64,000 nucleotides of DNA from an uncultured Subdoligranulum sp. Lineage in GTDB: Bacteria > Bacillota > Clostridia > Oscillospirales > Ruminococcaceae. Under the pieces are notes generated by a model. It worked only from the letters and a program-made list of their open reading frames with translations. It was not told the origin of the DNA and made no database searches. Below are positions 41,911-50,825 of the stretch, one piece after another. Each line of letters starts with the position of its first letter. Position 1 is the first letter of the stretch. Made by a program: the position numbers and the translations under genes. The stretch is taken from NCBI GenBank assembly GCA_900545545.1, contig UQZO01000003.1:1-64000 (forward strand), given 5' to 3'.

Positions 41911-43308
41911 ATGCTGCCCATCGAACAGTTGAAGAAATTGATTTGCGGCAAGAAGGTTGCCTTTATCGGCGCGGGCGTCAGCCATAAGCGCTGCATTGAA
42001 CAGTTTGTGGAGTTGGGGGCGCAGGTCACCCTTTGTGACCAGAAAAAGAGCCTGGAGGACTTTGGCGATTATGCCGAGACGCTGCGCCGTCTGAACGTCT
42101 GCCTGAGCCTTGGCGAGCACTATACCGACGGTTTTGCCGGCCAGGATATCATTATGCGCACGCCGGGTTATGAATACTATAAGCCGGAGCTGCAGGCAGC
42201 CCTCAAGGCCGGTGCAATGGTTACCAGCGAGGTGGAACTGTTCTTTGAGTTCTGCCCCTGCGAGATTATCGCCGTCACGGGTTCCGACGGCAAGACGACC
42301 ACGACAACGCTGATTGCCAAGATGATGGAGGCCGCGGGCCGCAAGGTCTTTCTGGGCGGCAACATCGGCGCGGCATTGCTGCCGCAGCTGGCGGATGTTA
42401 CGCCGGATGCTGTGGCCGTGGTGGAACTGTCCAGCTTCCAGCTGATCAGCATGCGCCGCAGCCCCAAGGTGGCGGTTGTCACCAACGTGACCCCCAACCA
42501 CCTGGACCACCACAAGGATATGCAGGAGTACATCGACGCAAAGCGCAACATCCTGTTGTGGCAGGTGCCGCCCTGCCGTGCGGTACTGGGCTACGAGAAC
42601 GAGGTCAGCCGGTCCATGCAGAGCGACTGCAAGGGCGAGCAGGTCTGGTTCACCCGCCTGCACGAGACTGACAACGGTGCCTTCCTGCGGGCAGAGGATG
42701 ACACGCTCTGCTACGCCGAAAACGGCACGGTGACGCCGGTAGTGCCCCGAAAAGATGTGAAACTGCGCGGTTTGCACAATGTGGAAAACCTGCTGGCGGC
42801 GATTGCCGCGGTCTGGGGCCGCGTGCCGGTGGAAGCCATGCGTCAGGTGGCATCCACCTTCTGCGGCGTGGAACACCGTATTGAGCCGGTCCGCACGCTG
42901 GATGGCGTGACCTACTATAACGACTCCATTGCCTCCAGCCCCACACGTACCATTGCGGGCCTGCGCAGTTTTGACCGGAAGATCATCCTCATTGCAGGCG
43001 GCTATGACAAGAAGATCCCCTATGAGCCGCTGGCACCGGAGATCTTGGCCCACGTCAAGACGCTGATCCTGATGGGCGCCACCGGCCCCCGCATCGAGAA
43101 AGCAGTCCGGGAACATCCCGATTTTGCCGCCAGCGGTCTGGACATCCTGCATGCAGACGGCATGCAGGACGCCGTGGAAAAGGCCCGCTCCGTTGCGGTG
43201 GCAGGGGATGTGGTCAGCCTTTCTCCGGCTTCTGCGTCCTTCGACCTGTACCCAAACTTTGAGGTACGCGGCCGCGATTATAAGCGCATCGTCATGGCCC
43301 TGCAATAA
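41911..43308 (+). CDS. murD: UDP-N-acetylmuramoylalanine--D-glutamate ligase
   Basis: A 465-residue Mur ligase adding D-Glu to UDP-MurNAc-L-Ala in the cytosol. ATP loop GSDGKTTTTTL (near 126), NVTPNHLDHH (near 194) and YNDSIASSPTRT (near 334) are the family motifs. GGGGAGAG precedes ATG 41911. It stands outside any dcw cluster: the next genes are a GNAT acetyltransferase and a PLP enzyme. Confidence 0.95.
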   Translation: MLPIEQLKKLICGKKVAFIGAGVSHKRCIEQFVELGAQVTLCDQKKSLEDFGDYAETLRRLNVCLSLGEHYTDGFAGQDIIMRTPGYEYYKPELQAALKAGAMVTSEVELFFEFCPCEIIAVTGSDGKTTTTTLIAKMMEAAGRKVFLGGNIGAALLPQLADVTPDAVAVVELSSFQLISMRRSPKVAVVTNVTPNHLDHHKDMQEYIDAKRNILLWQVPPCRAVLGYENEVSRSMQSDCKGEQVWFTRLHETDNGAFLRAEDDTLCYAENGTVTPVVPRKDVKLRGLHNVENLLAAIAAVWGRVPVEAMRQVASTFCGVEHRIEPVRTLDGVTYYNDSIASSPTRTIAGLRSFDRKIILIAGGYDKKIPYEPLAPEILAHVKTLILMGATGPRIEKAVREHPDFAASGLDILHADGMQDAVEKARSVAVAGDVVSLSPASASFDLYPNFEVRGRDYKRIVMALQ

Positions 43309-43339
43309 ACTTGATGAATAACTAGCCTAAGGAATCCCT

Positions 43340-44122
43340 ATGATTCAAGCCGTTACCACCTCCGAACACCGCGCAGAGTTTGCCCGCCGCATTGCGGGCA
43401 AACCGTATTTTGAAGCCACGATGGGTACCCACTGTGCACTGTTCAGCGCCCATCCAGGCAGCGGATGGAGTTTCTATCTGCTGCCCGGGAACGGGGCGCT
43501 GGCGCTGCGCGGCGGCACGGCAACCCTCTGCGGAAAGCTGCCTGCGGGCGAAGCGGGGGAGGAAGCTGCGGAAGAATTGCAGGGGTTCCTGCATTTTTTG
43601 CGGGTGGACCGTCTGTTGAGTGAGCAGCAGGCCCTGGATGGGTGGCAGCAGGCGGAACCGCTGCTGTTGTGGGAATTACCAAAGGGAAAAGAGCTTCCGC
43701 TTCCGCCCGCGCCCCACGCGGAATTGGTATTTACCGACCATCCGTCCATGATGCCGGTCAGTCGTCTGGTTTTTCCGGATAGCGAAGCCGAGCAGGAACA
43801 GTTTTATTTACTGGCTTGTACTTCCATCGCCCATGGTGTCGGCTGCTGCCGCGCATTGCTGGACCATGGCACGCCTGTCTGCACGGTGGGCTGCTATGAG
43901 CAGAGCGATGGGGAAGCCTATATGGCGGCCGGAGTCACGGCACCGGAATGGCGGGGCAGGGGATTGGCCGGCTGGCTGATCGTCGGGCTGGCCAATGCAC
44001 TGGCCACCGAACGGACGGTGCGCTTTGCCAGCGTACCCGCTTTGCAGGGCTTTTACCACCATCTGGGATTCGTACAGGCGGACACGATACAACAAACTAC
44101 ACGGAAATGGGAATCAGTATGA
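43340..44122 (+). CDS. GNAT family N-acetyltransferase
   Basis: A 260-residue protein whose C-terminal part (about 135-250) is a GNAT fold: YMAAGVTAPEWRGRGLAGWL holds the acetyl-CoA loop (RGRGLA, near 209), followed by FASVPALQGFYHHLGF, where the Tyr/Phe region closes the site. The N-terminal 130 residues are a second, degenerate-looking domain, as in several two-domain GNATs. Substrate unknown. It overlaps the next gene by four bases (ATGA), so the two are coupled. Confidence 0.82.
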   Translation: MIQAVTTSEHRAEFARRIAGKPYFEATMGTHCALFSAHPGSGWSFYLLPGNGALALRGGTATLCGKLPAGEAGEEAAEELQGFLHFLRVDRLLSEQQALDGWQQAEPLLLWELPKGKELPLPPAPHAELVFTDHPSMMPVSRLVFPDSEAEQEQFYLLACTSIAHGVGCCRALLDHGTPVCTVGCYEQSDGEAYMAAGVTAPEWRGRGLAGWLIVGLANALATERTVRFASVPALQGFYHHLGFVQADTIQQTTRKWESV

Positions 44123-45378
44123 TCGAACAGTTTTACGAACTTAAACCGCAAGTGCTGGCATTGGACCGGCAGGCTCTGGAACTTTGCCGGGAGCAGTTTG
44201 CCCATGTGGAGGAAATCCGGGATTACAACCAGCTCAAGATGCTGCGAGCTTTCACCGATTGCGGCGTGGAAGCACGGCATTTCTGGGGTTCCAGTGGGTA
44301 TGGCGTCTGGGATGACAGTCGCAACAAGCTGGAGGAAGTCTTTGCCCGCTGCATGGGGGCGGAGGCCGCGCTGGTGCGCCCCCAGTTCATGAGCGGCACT
44401 CACACGCTGACGGTGGCCCTGTTTGGTCTGCTGCGCACGGGGGATACGCTGCTGGCCGCTACCGGCCGCCCCTACGATACGCTGGAAGGTGTGATCGGCA
44501 TCGGGGAGGCAGGCAAGGGCTGCGGTACGCTGCGGGAATACGGTGTGAACTACGATGAATGCCCGTTGCTGCCGGACCATACCCCGGACTATGACCTGAT
44601 TGCCGAGAAAGCCAAGACCGCTACGGTGGTGCATATCCAGCGCAGCCGCGGCTATACCCAGCGCAATGCCTTTGATCTGGAAAACATCCGCAAGGTGGCC
44701 GAGACGGCGCGCAAAGCCAACCCCAACGCGGTGATTTTTGTGGATAACTGCTACGGCGAATTTACCCAGACCCGGGAGCCGCTGGCAGTGGGGGCCGACA
44801 TCATTGCGGGGAGTTTCATCAAGAACCCCGGCGGCGGTATCACGCCCACCGGCGGTTATATTGCGGGCCGCGCCGACCTGGTGGAAAAGTGCAGCCACCG
44901 TTTTACGGCCCCCGGTATCGGCGCCGACCTGGGATGCACCCAGGACAGCCTGCGGGACACTTTCCTGGGCTTTTACTACGCACCCGGTGTTGTATGTGAG
45001 GCGCTCAAAACGGCCATTTACGCCCAGTGTCTGTTGGAGCTGGCGGGTGTCCATCCGGTGCCCCGCTATACCGAGGACCACAACGATATCGTGACCTGCT
45101 TTGATTCGGGCAGCGCCGCGGCGTTGACAGGGTTCTGCGCGGGCATTCAGCACAACAGCCCGGTGGACAGTTTTGCCTCACCGGAACCGGCCGATGAGCC
45201 CGGCTATACCGATAAGGTGGTCATGGCTTCCGGCAGCTTTACCGAGGGCAGCACCATCGAGATATCCTGCGACGGTCCGCTGCGTGCGCCGTATACCTGC
45301 TATCTGCAGGGAGGCGTCAACTTTACCGCAGGCCGTGCCGCCGTCCTCAACGCAGTGCAGAATGCATTCTTTGCATAA
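44119..45378 (+). CDS. Methionine gamma-lyase family PLP protein (YnbB-like)
   Basis: A 419-residue fold-type I PLP enzyme of the YnbB / so-called aluminium-resistance family. HFWGSSGYGVWDDSRNKLEE near the start is diagnostic; FVDNCYGEFTQTREP (near 206) carries the PLP Asp, and GSFIKNPGGGITPTGGYIAG (near 233) the Schiff-base Lys. The physiological reaction is not settled; related enzymes cleave C-S bonds. ATG 44119 overlaps the GNAT stop. A bidirectional terminator follows. Confidence 0.9.
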   Translation: MIEQFYELKPQVLALDRQALELCREQFAHVEEIRDYNQLKMLRAFTDCGVEARHFWGSSGYGVWDDSRNKLEEVFARCMGAEAALVRPQFMSGTHTLTVALFGLLRTGDTLLAATGRPYDTLEGVIGIGEAGKGCGTLREYGVNYDECPLLPDHTPDYDLIAEKAKTATVVHIQRSRGYTQRNAFDLENIRKVAETARKANPNAVIFVDNCYGEFTQTREPLAVGADIIAGSFIKNPGGGITPTGGYIAGRADLVEKCSHRFTAPGIGADLGCTQDSLRDTFLGFYYAPGVVCEALKTAIYAQCLLELAGVHPVPRYTEDHNDIVTCFDSGSAAALTGFCAGIQHNSPVDSFASPEPADEPGYTDKVVMASGSFTEGSTIEISCDGPLRAPYTCYLQGGVNFTAGRAAVLNAVQNAFFA

Positions 45379-45390
45379 ATACAAGCAATA

Positions 45391-45430
45391 AAAAGCTCCC
45401 GTATGCCGTTTTCAGCATACGGGAGCTTTT
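45391..45430. terminator. Bidirectional terminator between the YnbB-like gene and ireB
   Basis: A perfect 16-bp stem (45391-45406 with 45415-45430) has A and T ends, serving two convergent genes. Confidence 0.95.
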
Positions 45431-45441
45431 ATTGGAAGATT

Positions 45442-45693
45442 TTACCCTTTGACGTAATCGCGTACCAAGGCCTGCAGCAAATCGTCGCGGTCAATGCGGC
45501 GAATAATCGCACGGGCATTTTTGTATGTCGTGATATAGGTAGGATCCTCAGAAAGGATGTAGCCTACCAGCTGGTTGATGGGGTTGTAGCCCTTCTCTTC
45601 CAGCGCTCGATAGACTTGCAGAACTGCCTGTTTGATCTCCATATCGCGATCATCACGAATGGAAAATACGGCAGTCGGCTCAGAGATCGGCAT
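45442..45693 (-). CDS. ireB: IreB family regulatory phosphoprotein
   Basis: An 83-residue cytosolic protein of the IreB (UPF0297/YrzL) family; in Enterococcus it is phosphorylated by the PASTA kinase IreK and tunes cephalosporin resistance. AVLQVYRALEEKGYNPINQL and GYILSEDPTYITTYKNAR are nearly invariant. Thr7 (EPTAVF) sits where the modified Thr lies. AAAGGGGAA precedes the ATG at 45693. Usually it is beside yqgF/ruvX; here it stands alone with its own promoter. Confidence 0.95.
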   Translation of the reverse strand: MPISEPTAVFSIRDDRDMEIKQAVLQVYRALEEKGYNPINQLVGYILSEDPTYITTYKNARAIIRRIDRDDLLQALVRDYVKG

Positions 45694-45728
45694 ATCCAGT
45701 TCCCCTTTCTCAGCGTATTGATACCTAT

Positions 45729-45757
45729 ATTATAACAAAGATGTATACAATTTGCAA
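45729..45757 (-). promoter_or_regulatory. Promoter of ireB
   Basis: On the minus strand TTGCAA (45752-45757) and TATAAT (complement of 45729-45734) have 17-base spacing. Confidence 0.78.
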
Positions 45758-45801
45758 TGGCCTTGTCACAAATTTTTATACAAAACTGTGAATACTGTCA
45801 C

Positions 45802-46929
45802 TCACGCCAGCACTTCACCCTTGCGGATGACCTTCAGGATGTTGAGTTTTTCGTCCGCCAGGATCACATTGCCCCAGCGGCCCGGCTCCAGGCTGCCGTA
45901 GTCAGCTTCGACGCCGATGCTGCGTGCAGGGTTCAGGGAGGCAGCGCGCACGGCGCTGGCCAGCGGTACACCCATCTCCAGCACGGCATGTTTCATGCAG
46001 TCGTACAGGCAGGTGGCGCTTCCGGCGATGGTGCCGGGCTGCTCGGTCAGGGTAGCACGCGGTCCGCGCACGGTAACGGCCTGGCCGCCCAGGGAATACT
46101 CTCCGTCAGGCAGGCCGCAGGCCATCATGCTGTCGGCAATCAGGATGACGTGGTCATCCCCGAAGGTGTTGAAGGTGAAACGCACCATAGCCGGATGGAT
46201 ATGCACGCCGTCGGTGATGAGTTCCACTTCGGCACCGTCCTCCAGAGCGGCAATGATGGGGCCGGGAGCACGATGGGTGATACCGGGCATGGCGTTGTAC
46301 AGGTGGGTCATGTGGGATGCACCCGCTGCAAAAGCCGTCTTGGCGGTATCATAATCGGCGCAGGTGTGGGCGATGGAGATGCGCACCTCATCGTGGCATT
46401 CCTTGATGAAATCCAGGTTGCCGGGTTCTTCGGGGGCAACATCCACCAGACGGATCAGCCCGCCGCTGCGTGCCTGCAGCCGGCGGAACATACCGGCGTC
46501 TGCAGCCATGACGTATTTGGGGTTCTGGGCACCAACCTTGTTGGGGCTGATGTAGGGACCCTCCATGTTGATGCCTACCAGATCGGCGCCGCGCTCGTTC
46601 TTGTGGGCGGCGGCTACGTCCATGATGCCGTTGAGGATTTCCTCGCTGAACGTCATGGTAGCAGGGCAGATGGCCAGAACGCCTTTGCTGGCCTCAAAGT
46701 CTGCAATCGCCTGCAGACCGGCCTCATCGGCGTCGCAGAAATCGTGCCCCACAGCACCGTGGAAATGGATATCTACCAGGCCGGGCAGGGCGTAGGCGCC
46801 CTGGGCATCGATGATCTCTTCGCCTTCCATCGGAGCGGCACCGAATACGATGCGCCCGTCACGGATGATGAGATCTTTTTCTACGAATTGACCGTCTATG
46901 GTATAAACCTTAGCGTTACGGATAATCAT
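45802..46929 (-). CDS. nagA: N-acetylglucosamine-6-phosphate deacetylase
   Basis: A 375-residue amidohydrolase: GlcNAc-6-P to GlcN-6-P + acetate. Metal and substrate residues: PGLVDIHFHGAVGHDF (near 50), Glu in NMEGPY (near 124), His in IAHTCADY (near 188) and HLYNAMPGITHRAPG (near 208), catalytic Asp in LIADSMMACGLPDG (near 266). It lies 16 bases after nagB, so one operon. A short inverted repeat overlaps its stop region. Confidence 0.96.
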   Translation of the reverse strand: MIIRNAKVYTIDGQFVEKDLIIRDGRIVFGAAPMEGEEIIDAQGAYALPGLVDIHFHGAVGHDFCDADEAGLQAIADFEASKGVLAICPATMTFSEEILNGIMDVAAAHKNERGADLVGINMEGPYISPNKVGAQNPKYVMAADAGMFRRLQARSGGLIRLVDVAPEEPGNLDFIKECHDEVRISIAHTCADYDTAKTAFAAGASHMTHLYNAMPGITHRAPGPIIAALEDGAEVELITDGVHIHPAMVRFTFNTFGDDHVILIADSMMACGLPDGEYSLGGQAVTVRGPRATLTEQPGTIAGSATCLYDCMKHAVLEMGVPLASAVRAASLNPARSIGVEADYGSLEPGRWGNVILADEKLNILKVIRKGEVLA

Positions 46930-46945
46930 AGTGACTCCTCCTGCC

Positions 46946-47674
46946 TCAGATCAGGCTCAGGGCTTCCTCATCGCCAACGAGGATGAAGTCGGGGTGCATC
47001 TGCAGGATGCTGGCGGGAACCTCCGGCGTAACGGGGCCGAAGAATGCCTTCTTGACGATCTCTGCCTTGTCTTTGCCGTTGGCAACCATCAGGACCTTGC
47101 GCGCCTGCATAATGGTCTTGATGCCCATGGTGTAAGCCTGCTTCGGAACCAGATCCTCGTTGCCCTCAAAGAAACGCTTGTTGGCCTCGATGGTCTCCGG
47201 CTTCAGGTCGACGCAATGGGTGCCCAGCTCAAAGGCTTCGCCCGGCTCGTTGAAGCCGATGTGGCCGTCATGGCCGATGCCCAGCAGCTGCAGATCGATG
47301 CCGCCCACGCGCTTGATCACGTAGTCGTAGCGGGCGCATTCAGCCTCGGCGTCCATGTTGGTGCCGTCCGGCAGATTGATGGACTCGGGGTTGATGTTGA
47401 CCAGGTCGAACAGATTGCGGTGCATGAAGCTCCAGTAGCTTTCCGCATGCTCGCGGGGCAGGCCGCGGTACTCATCCAGGTTGACCGTCGTCACTTCAGA
47501 GAAGTCCAGGTCGCCCTTGTTGTACCATTCAACCAGCTGCTTGTAGGTGCCCACGGGGGTACCGCCGGTGGCCAGGCCCAGCACGCAGTTGGGTTTCATG
47601 ATGACCTGGGCAGAGATGATGTTGGCCGCTTTGCGGGACATATCATAGTAATCTTTTGCACGGATAATTTTCAT
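46946..47674 (-). CDS. nagB: Glucosamine-6-phosphate deaminase
   Basis: A 242-residue enzyme: GlcN-6-P to fructose-6-P + ammonia. LGLATGGTPVGTYKQL (near 33), Asp in TVNLDEYRGL (near 64) and GIGHDGHIGFNEPG (near 130) are intact. It is the short form without an allosteric extension. CAGGAGGTT precedes the ATG at 47674. A possible TATACT -10 lies at the complement of 47725-47730. Transcribed with nagA. Confidence 0.96.
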   Translation of the reverse strand: MKIIRAKDYYDMSRKAANIISAQVIMKPNCVLGLATGGTPVGTYKQLVEWYNKGDLDFSEVTTVNLDEYRGLPREHAESYWSFMHRNLFDLVNINPESINLPDGTNMDAEAECARYDYVIKRVGGIDLQLLGIGHDGHIGFNEPGEAFELGTHCVDLKPETIEANKRFFEGNEDLVPKQAYTMGIKTIMQARKVLMVANGKDKAEIVKKAFFGPVTPEVPASILQMHPDFILVGDEEALSLI

Positions 47675-47772
47675 GAGAAAAACCTCCTGATAATGGCAGG
47701 GGAGAGCCCCCTGTGTTTATCAATAGTATAACACGGATACGGACAACAAGCAGCAGGATTTTCTGCAGGCTC

Positions 47773-47813
47773 TAAAATAAATGCCGGGGACAGGCATTGC
47801 GCCCGCCCCCGGC
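47773..47813 (-). terminator. Probable terminator after the NagE-like gene
   Basis: A GC-rich stem (47783-47789 with 47807-47813, extended inward) is followed on the minus strand by ATTTATTTTA. Two further hairpins lie between it and the gene: ATAAAGG/CCTTTAT (47820-47842) and a 9-bp stem over the stop codon (47850-47869). Confidence 0.6.
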
Positions 47814-47862
47814 GGAATGGATAAAGGGAACCAGAACCTTTATCACGGCGCTGTAAGCAAGC

Positions 47863-49338
47863 TTACAGCATCTTCTTCAATTCGTCGTAGACAAACTGGA
47901 CCTTGGGGCCGATAACGACCTGGCAGGCGTTCTTGCTGGGACGAATGACGCCGGCAGCACCGGCAGCCTTAACAGCCTTCTCGTTCACAGAGGAGCTGTC
48001 CTTGACCTCAAAGCGCAGACGAGTGGCGCAGTAGTCAACGTTGGCAACGTTCTCTTTGCCGCCGATGGCGCTCAGAACGCCGCTGGCAATGGCGGTAAAG
48101 TCGTTGTTGGCCAGAGTGATGTTGGCTTCAGCAGCCTCGGCATCCTCATCTTCACGGCCCGGGGTCACCAGGTTGAACTTGGTGATGGCGAAACGGAAGA
48201 CAACGTAGAAGACGACGAAAGCGGCGATACCCAGAGGAATGATCATCCAGGTCTTGGCATGAGCCGGCAGGGAAGCGGAGAAGACCAGGTCAGTAGCACC
48301 GGCGGAGAACATGAAGCCGGCACGGAAACCAACGTAGTAGGTGATGACGGTGAAGATGCCGTACAGAACAGCATAGACAACGTACAGGGGGAAGCACAGG
48401 AACATGAAGCCGAACTCGAAGGGCTCGGTAACGCCGCAGACGAACGCGCAGATAGCAGCGGAGGTCACGAGGCCGATAGCAGCCTTCTTGTTCTTGGCGG
48501 TGTGAACCATGGCCAGAGCAGCACCGGGGATACCGAACATCATGCAGGGGAAGAAGCCGGACATGTACATGCCGAGGCTCCAGCCCACGTCGGCAGAGGT
48601 TTCACCGGCCCAGTAGTGGGTCAGGTCGCCCAGGCCGATGGTATCGAACCAGAACACGTTGTTCAGAGCGTGATGCAGGCCGGTGGGGATCAGCAGGCGG
48701 TTGAAGAAGGCGTACAGACCGGCGCCAACGCCGCCCAGGCTGACGATGCCGTCGCCCAGCAGAACCAGAGCATTGAAGATGATGGGCCAGACGAAGAGCA
48801 GGATAACGGAAACAACGATGGAGACCAGGCCGGTGACGATGGCCACGCAGCGCTTGCCGCTGAAGAAGGCCAGCCAGTCAGGCAGCTGGGTGCTCTTGAA
48901 CTTGTTGTAGCAGGTGGAACCGATGATGGCAGCCAGAATGCCGATGAAAGCGTTGCCGGCAGTCTTCTGGAAAGCAATGTAGGTAGAAGTGCCCTCAACC
49001 AGGTTCATGAACGGCAGAGCGCTCACGACGCCAGTGCTGAGCAGCTGGGTCATCATCAGGTAGCTGACCAGACCGGCAAGAGCAGAGGTGCCGTCGTGGT
49101 CATCGGACAGGCCCACGGCAGCGCCGACAGCGAACAGCCAGGCCATGTTGTCGATCAGGGCGCCGCCGGCCTTGATCAGAATGAAACCGGCCGTGTAAGC
49201 AAAGCCGGTGGTAGCACCTTCAGCACCCATGGCAGCCGGAGCCAGCGCGTAGCCCAGACCCATGAGAATGCCGCAGACGGGAAGCGCGGCGACAGGCAGC
49301 ATCAAGGCCTTGCCGAGCTTTTGCAGATACTTCATCAT
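47863..49338 (-). CDS. PTS sugar transporter EIICB, N-acetylglucosamine/glucose type
   Basis: A 491-residue permease. EIIC (about 1-390) has ten or so membrane helices with the substrate loop GVTEPFEFGFMF (near 290). EIIB (about 410-491) has the phospho-cysteine in NVDYCATRLRFEVKD (near 437). There is no fused IIA domain; the free IIA at 1724-2236 could donate phosphate. Location beside nagB-nagA favours GlcNAc (NagE) over glucose. TGGAGGAAT precedes tandem ATG codons at 49338 and 49335. The 278 bases upstream are A/T-rich and I cannot place a confident promoter. Confidence 0.9.
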   Translation of the reverse strand: MMKYLQKLGKALMLPVAALPVCGILMGLGYALAPAAMGAEGATTGFAYTAGFILIKAGGALIDNMAWLFAVGAAVGLSDDHDGTSALAGLVSYLMMTQLLSTGVVSALPFMNLVEGTSTYIAFQKTAGNAFIGILAAIIGSTCYNKFKSTQLPDWLAFFSGKRCVAIVTGLVSIVVSVILLFVWPIIFNALVLLGDGIVSLGGVGAGLYAFFNRLLIPTGLHHALNNVFWFDTIGLGDLTHYWAGETSADVGWSLGMYMSGFFPCMMFGIPGAALAMVHTAKNKKAAIGLVTSAAICAFVCGVTEPFEFGFMFLCFPLYVVYAVLYGIFTVITYYVGFRAGFMFSAGATDLVFSASLPAHAKTWMIIPLGIAAFVVFYVVFRFAITKFNLVTPGREDEDAEAAEANITLANNDFTAIASGVLSAIGGKENVANVDYCATRLRFEVKDSSSVNEKAVKAAGAAGVIRPSKNACQVVIGPKVQFVYDELKKML

Positions 49339-49618
49339 AAAAGCATTCCTCCAAAGTTCAGATGGATTCCTCTAACGGGGCGTGGAGTTGTTCTGGTTCT
49401 CAACCGCACACCTTGTTGTACTCATATTAACACATTCTTCATAAAAAAGAAAGCAAATTTATACAATTTGTCAAAAGAACGAAAATGCCACCTAAAAATT
49501 GGTTAATATGTGGACAAAATTAGATGCTTTGCGCAAAAAGCTGAAAGACCAAAACAAGAAAATGAAAGTTATTTTTATAACGGAAACTGGAAAAAGAAAA
49601 AAGTGAGTCAATTTCCAT

Positions 49619-49651
49619 AAAAAAATGCGCCCCGTGGCAAACGGAGCGCAT
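49619..49651 (-). terminator. Terminator after thiT
   Basis: The stem atgcgc-c-ccgt (49625-49635) pairs with acgg-a-gcgcat (49641-49651), followed on the minus strand by TTTTTTT. Confidence 0.88.
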
Positions 49652-49659
49652 AGGATGTG

Positions 49660-50226
49660 TTACTGATTCTGGGCATTGAACAGCTGCGGCGCGGCTTTGC
49701 AGATCAGCACGGCGGCAACGGTCGTCAGGATCGTCTCGGGCAGCATGTAACTGCCGTTGTAGGTCAGGCTGTAAATCCAGGCGGGCAAACCGTCGCTCAG
49801 GTTGCCCCAGATGAGCACGCCGGACAGGAAGCTGCACAGGAACCGCACCGCACAGACTGCCGCAGTGCCGACGGCCACGCCGACCAGACGGTTGGAAAAA
49901 GGTTTGGCGATGGCGCCGGCCAGACCCAGCAGGGTAAAGGCCAGGACGTAGTCCAAAAGAATCATGCCCACAAGGGGCAGCAGACCGGGGGCCGGCGGGG
50001 CGTAAAAGCCCAGCAGCATCTGCAGCAGGCTGTTCACAAAGCCGGTGAACAGGCCCCACTTCACGCCGTGGCGGAAGGAAATGAGGATGAAGGGCAGCAT
50101 GCTGAACAGCGTAACAGAACCGCCGTTCGCCAGCTCATAGATCTTGATGTTCGCCAGTACGGTGCCCAGGGCGATCATCAGGGCGCACTCCACCAGGGTG
50201 CGCGTTTTGGAATAGGTTTTGGTCAT
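49660..50226 (-). CDS. thiT: Energy-coupled thiamine transporter ThiT
   Basis: A 188-residue S-component of an ECF transporter with six membrane helices. The N-terminal RTLVECALMIALGTVLANIK with the AxxxA-type ECF contact, GGSVTLFSMLPFILISFRHG (thiamine-contact strand) and the C-terminal NGSYMLPE motif (near 165) are diagnostic of ThiT. ATG 50226 follows GGGGAGGAG; the longer ORF to 50262 has no SD. It is controlled by a TPP riboswitch. ECF module genes are not in the window. Confidence 0.95.
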   Translation of the reverse strand: MTKTYSKTRTLVECALMIALGTVLANIKIYELANGGSVTLFSMLPFILISFRHGVKWGLFTGFVNSLLQMLLGFYAPPAPGLLPLVGMILLDYVLAFTLLGLAGAIAKPFSNRLVGVAVGTAAVCAVRFLCSFLSGVLIWGNLSDGLPAWIYSLTYNGSYMLPETILTTVAAVLICKAAPQLFNAQNQ

Positions 50227-50265
50227 GGGTAAATACTCCTCCCCAAATGATAAAAGGTACATAAA

Positions 50266-50301
50266 AACAAGAAAAGCGCCTGCAACAAAACATGCAGGCG
50301 C
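50266..50301 (-). terminator. TPP riboswitch terminator
   Basis: On the minus strand GCGCCTGCA pairs with TGCAGGCGC (50276-50284 with 50293-50301), followed by TTTTCTTG. It is the OFF-state expression platform in front of thiT. Confidence 0.88.
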
Positions 50302-50321
50302 AAACGCAGTATGACGAATAT

Positions 50322-50422
50322 GGGGTCAAACTTCCTACGCCGGCATTATCCGGATCAGGTTCAAGGCGACCCGAAGCTGCGGTTTGCTTCGATCTCAGCC
50401 GAGGATGCCCCTCAGCGCCCCT
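50322..50422 (-). promoter_or_regulatory. TPP (thi-box) riboswitch
   Basis: On the minus strand AGGGG and CCCC close P1. The conserved GGCTGAGAT pyrimidine sensor, GAACCTGATCCGGATAATGC and CCGGCGTAGGAAG pyrophosphate sensor are all present in order. It precedes a terminator and thiT, so thiamine pyrophosphate should shut off uptake. Confidence 0.97.
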
Positions 50423-50440
50423 GTTTTTATGTCCAATAAC

Positions 50441-50468
50441 AGTATACTCGAACTTGCGGTTTTGTCAA
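50441..50468 (-). promoter_or_regulatory. Promoter of the thiT riboswitch transcript
   Basis: On the minus strand TTGACA (complement of 50463-50468) and TATACT (complement of 50441-50446) are separated by 16 bases. Confidence 0.8.
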
Positions 50469-50741
50469 GAAAAGTATCTAAAATCAGGGCTAGGTTTCTT
50501 CCTGGCAAAACGGGCCCCTACATAATAAGGTAAAAGGTGAATTTTGACAAAGAAAAACAACGGAAAATTTAAAACGAGGCTTCACGTGCTGCCGCAAGTG
50601 AGATGCAGACAGCAAGGGGGCTGCCGTGTGCAGGGAAAACTGCGTTGAAAAGAATATTTTTTGGCCGCTATACATGAAAAAGTCAAGAAAAAATTGGCAA
50701 AATTTTACAACTGAAAAGGCCCGTTTGGCGCACGCAGGCCC
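50469..50741. other. A/T-rich intergenic stretch without a recognised gene
   Basis: Between the divergent thiT and GH25 promoters there is an A/T-rich region with a cctacataataagg segment and several runs of A. A possible TTGACA-like box (50544) has no matching -10. No ORF with a start signal or strong hairpin with a T tract is seen. Confidence 0.5.
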
Positions 50742-50771
50742 TTGCAGAGAGGATGCTGTTTGTGCTATGAT
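50742..50771 (+). promoter_or_regulatory. Promoter of the GH25 gene
   Basis: TTGCAG (50742-50747) and TGC-TATGAT (-10 at 50766-50771) have 18-base spacing. Confidence 0.65.
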
Positions 50772-50825
50772 TCTATATATAGTGTGAAACTCTATGGGTT
50801 TAGTATAGTGAATGGTGAGGTAAGG

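Noticed and set aside
49339..49500. LicT/GlcT-type antiterminator (RAT) site before the PTS permease
   Set aside because: No match to the RAT consensus overlapping a terminator could be found on the minus strand.
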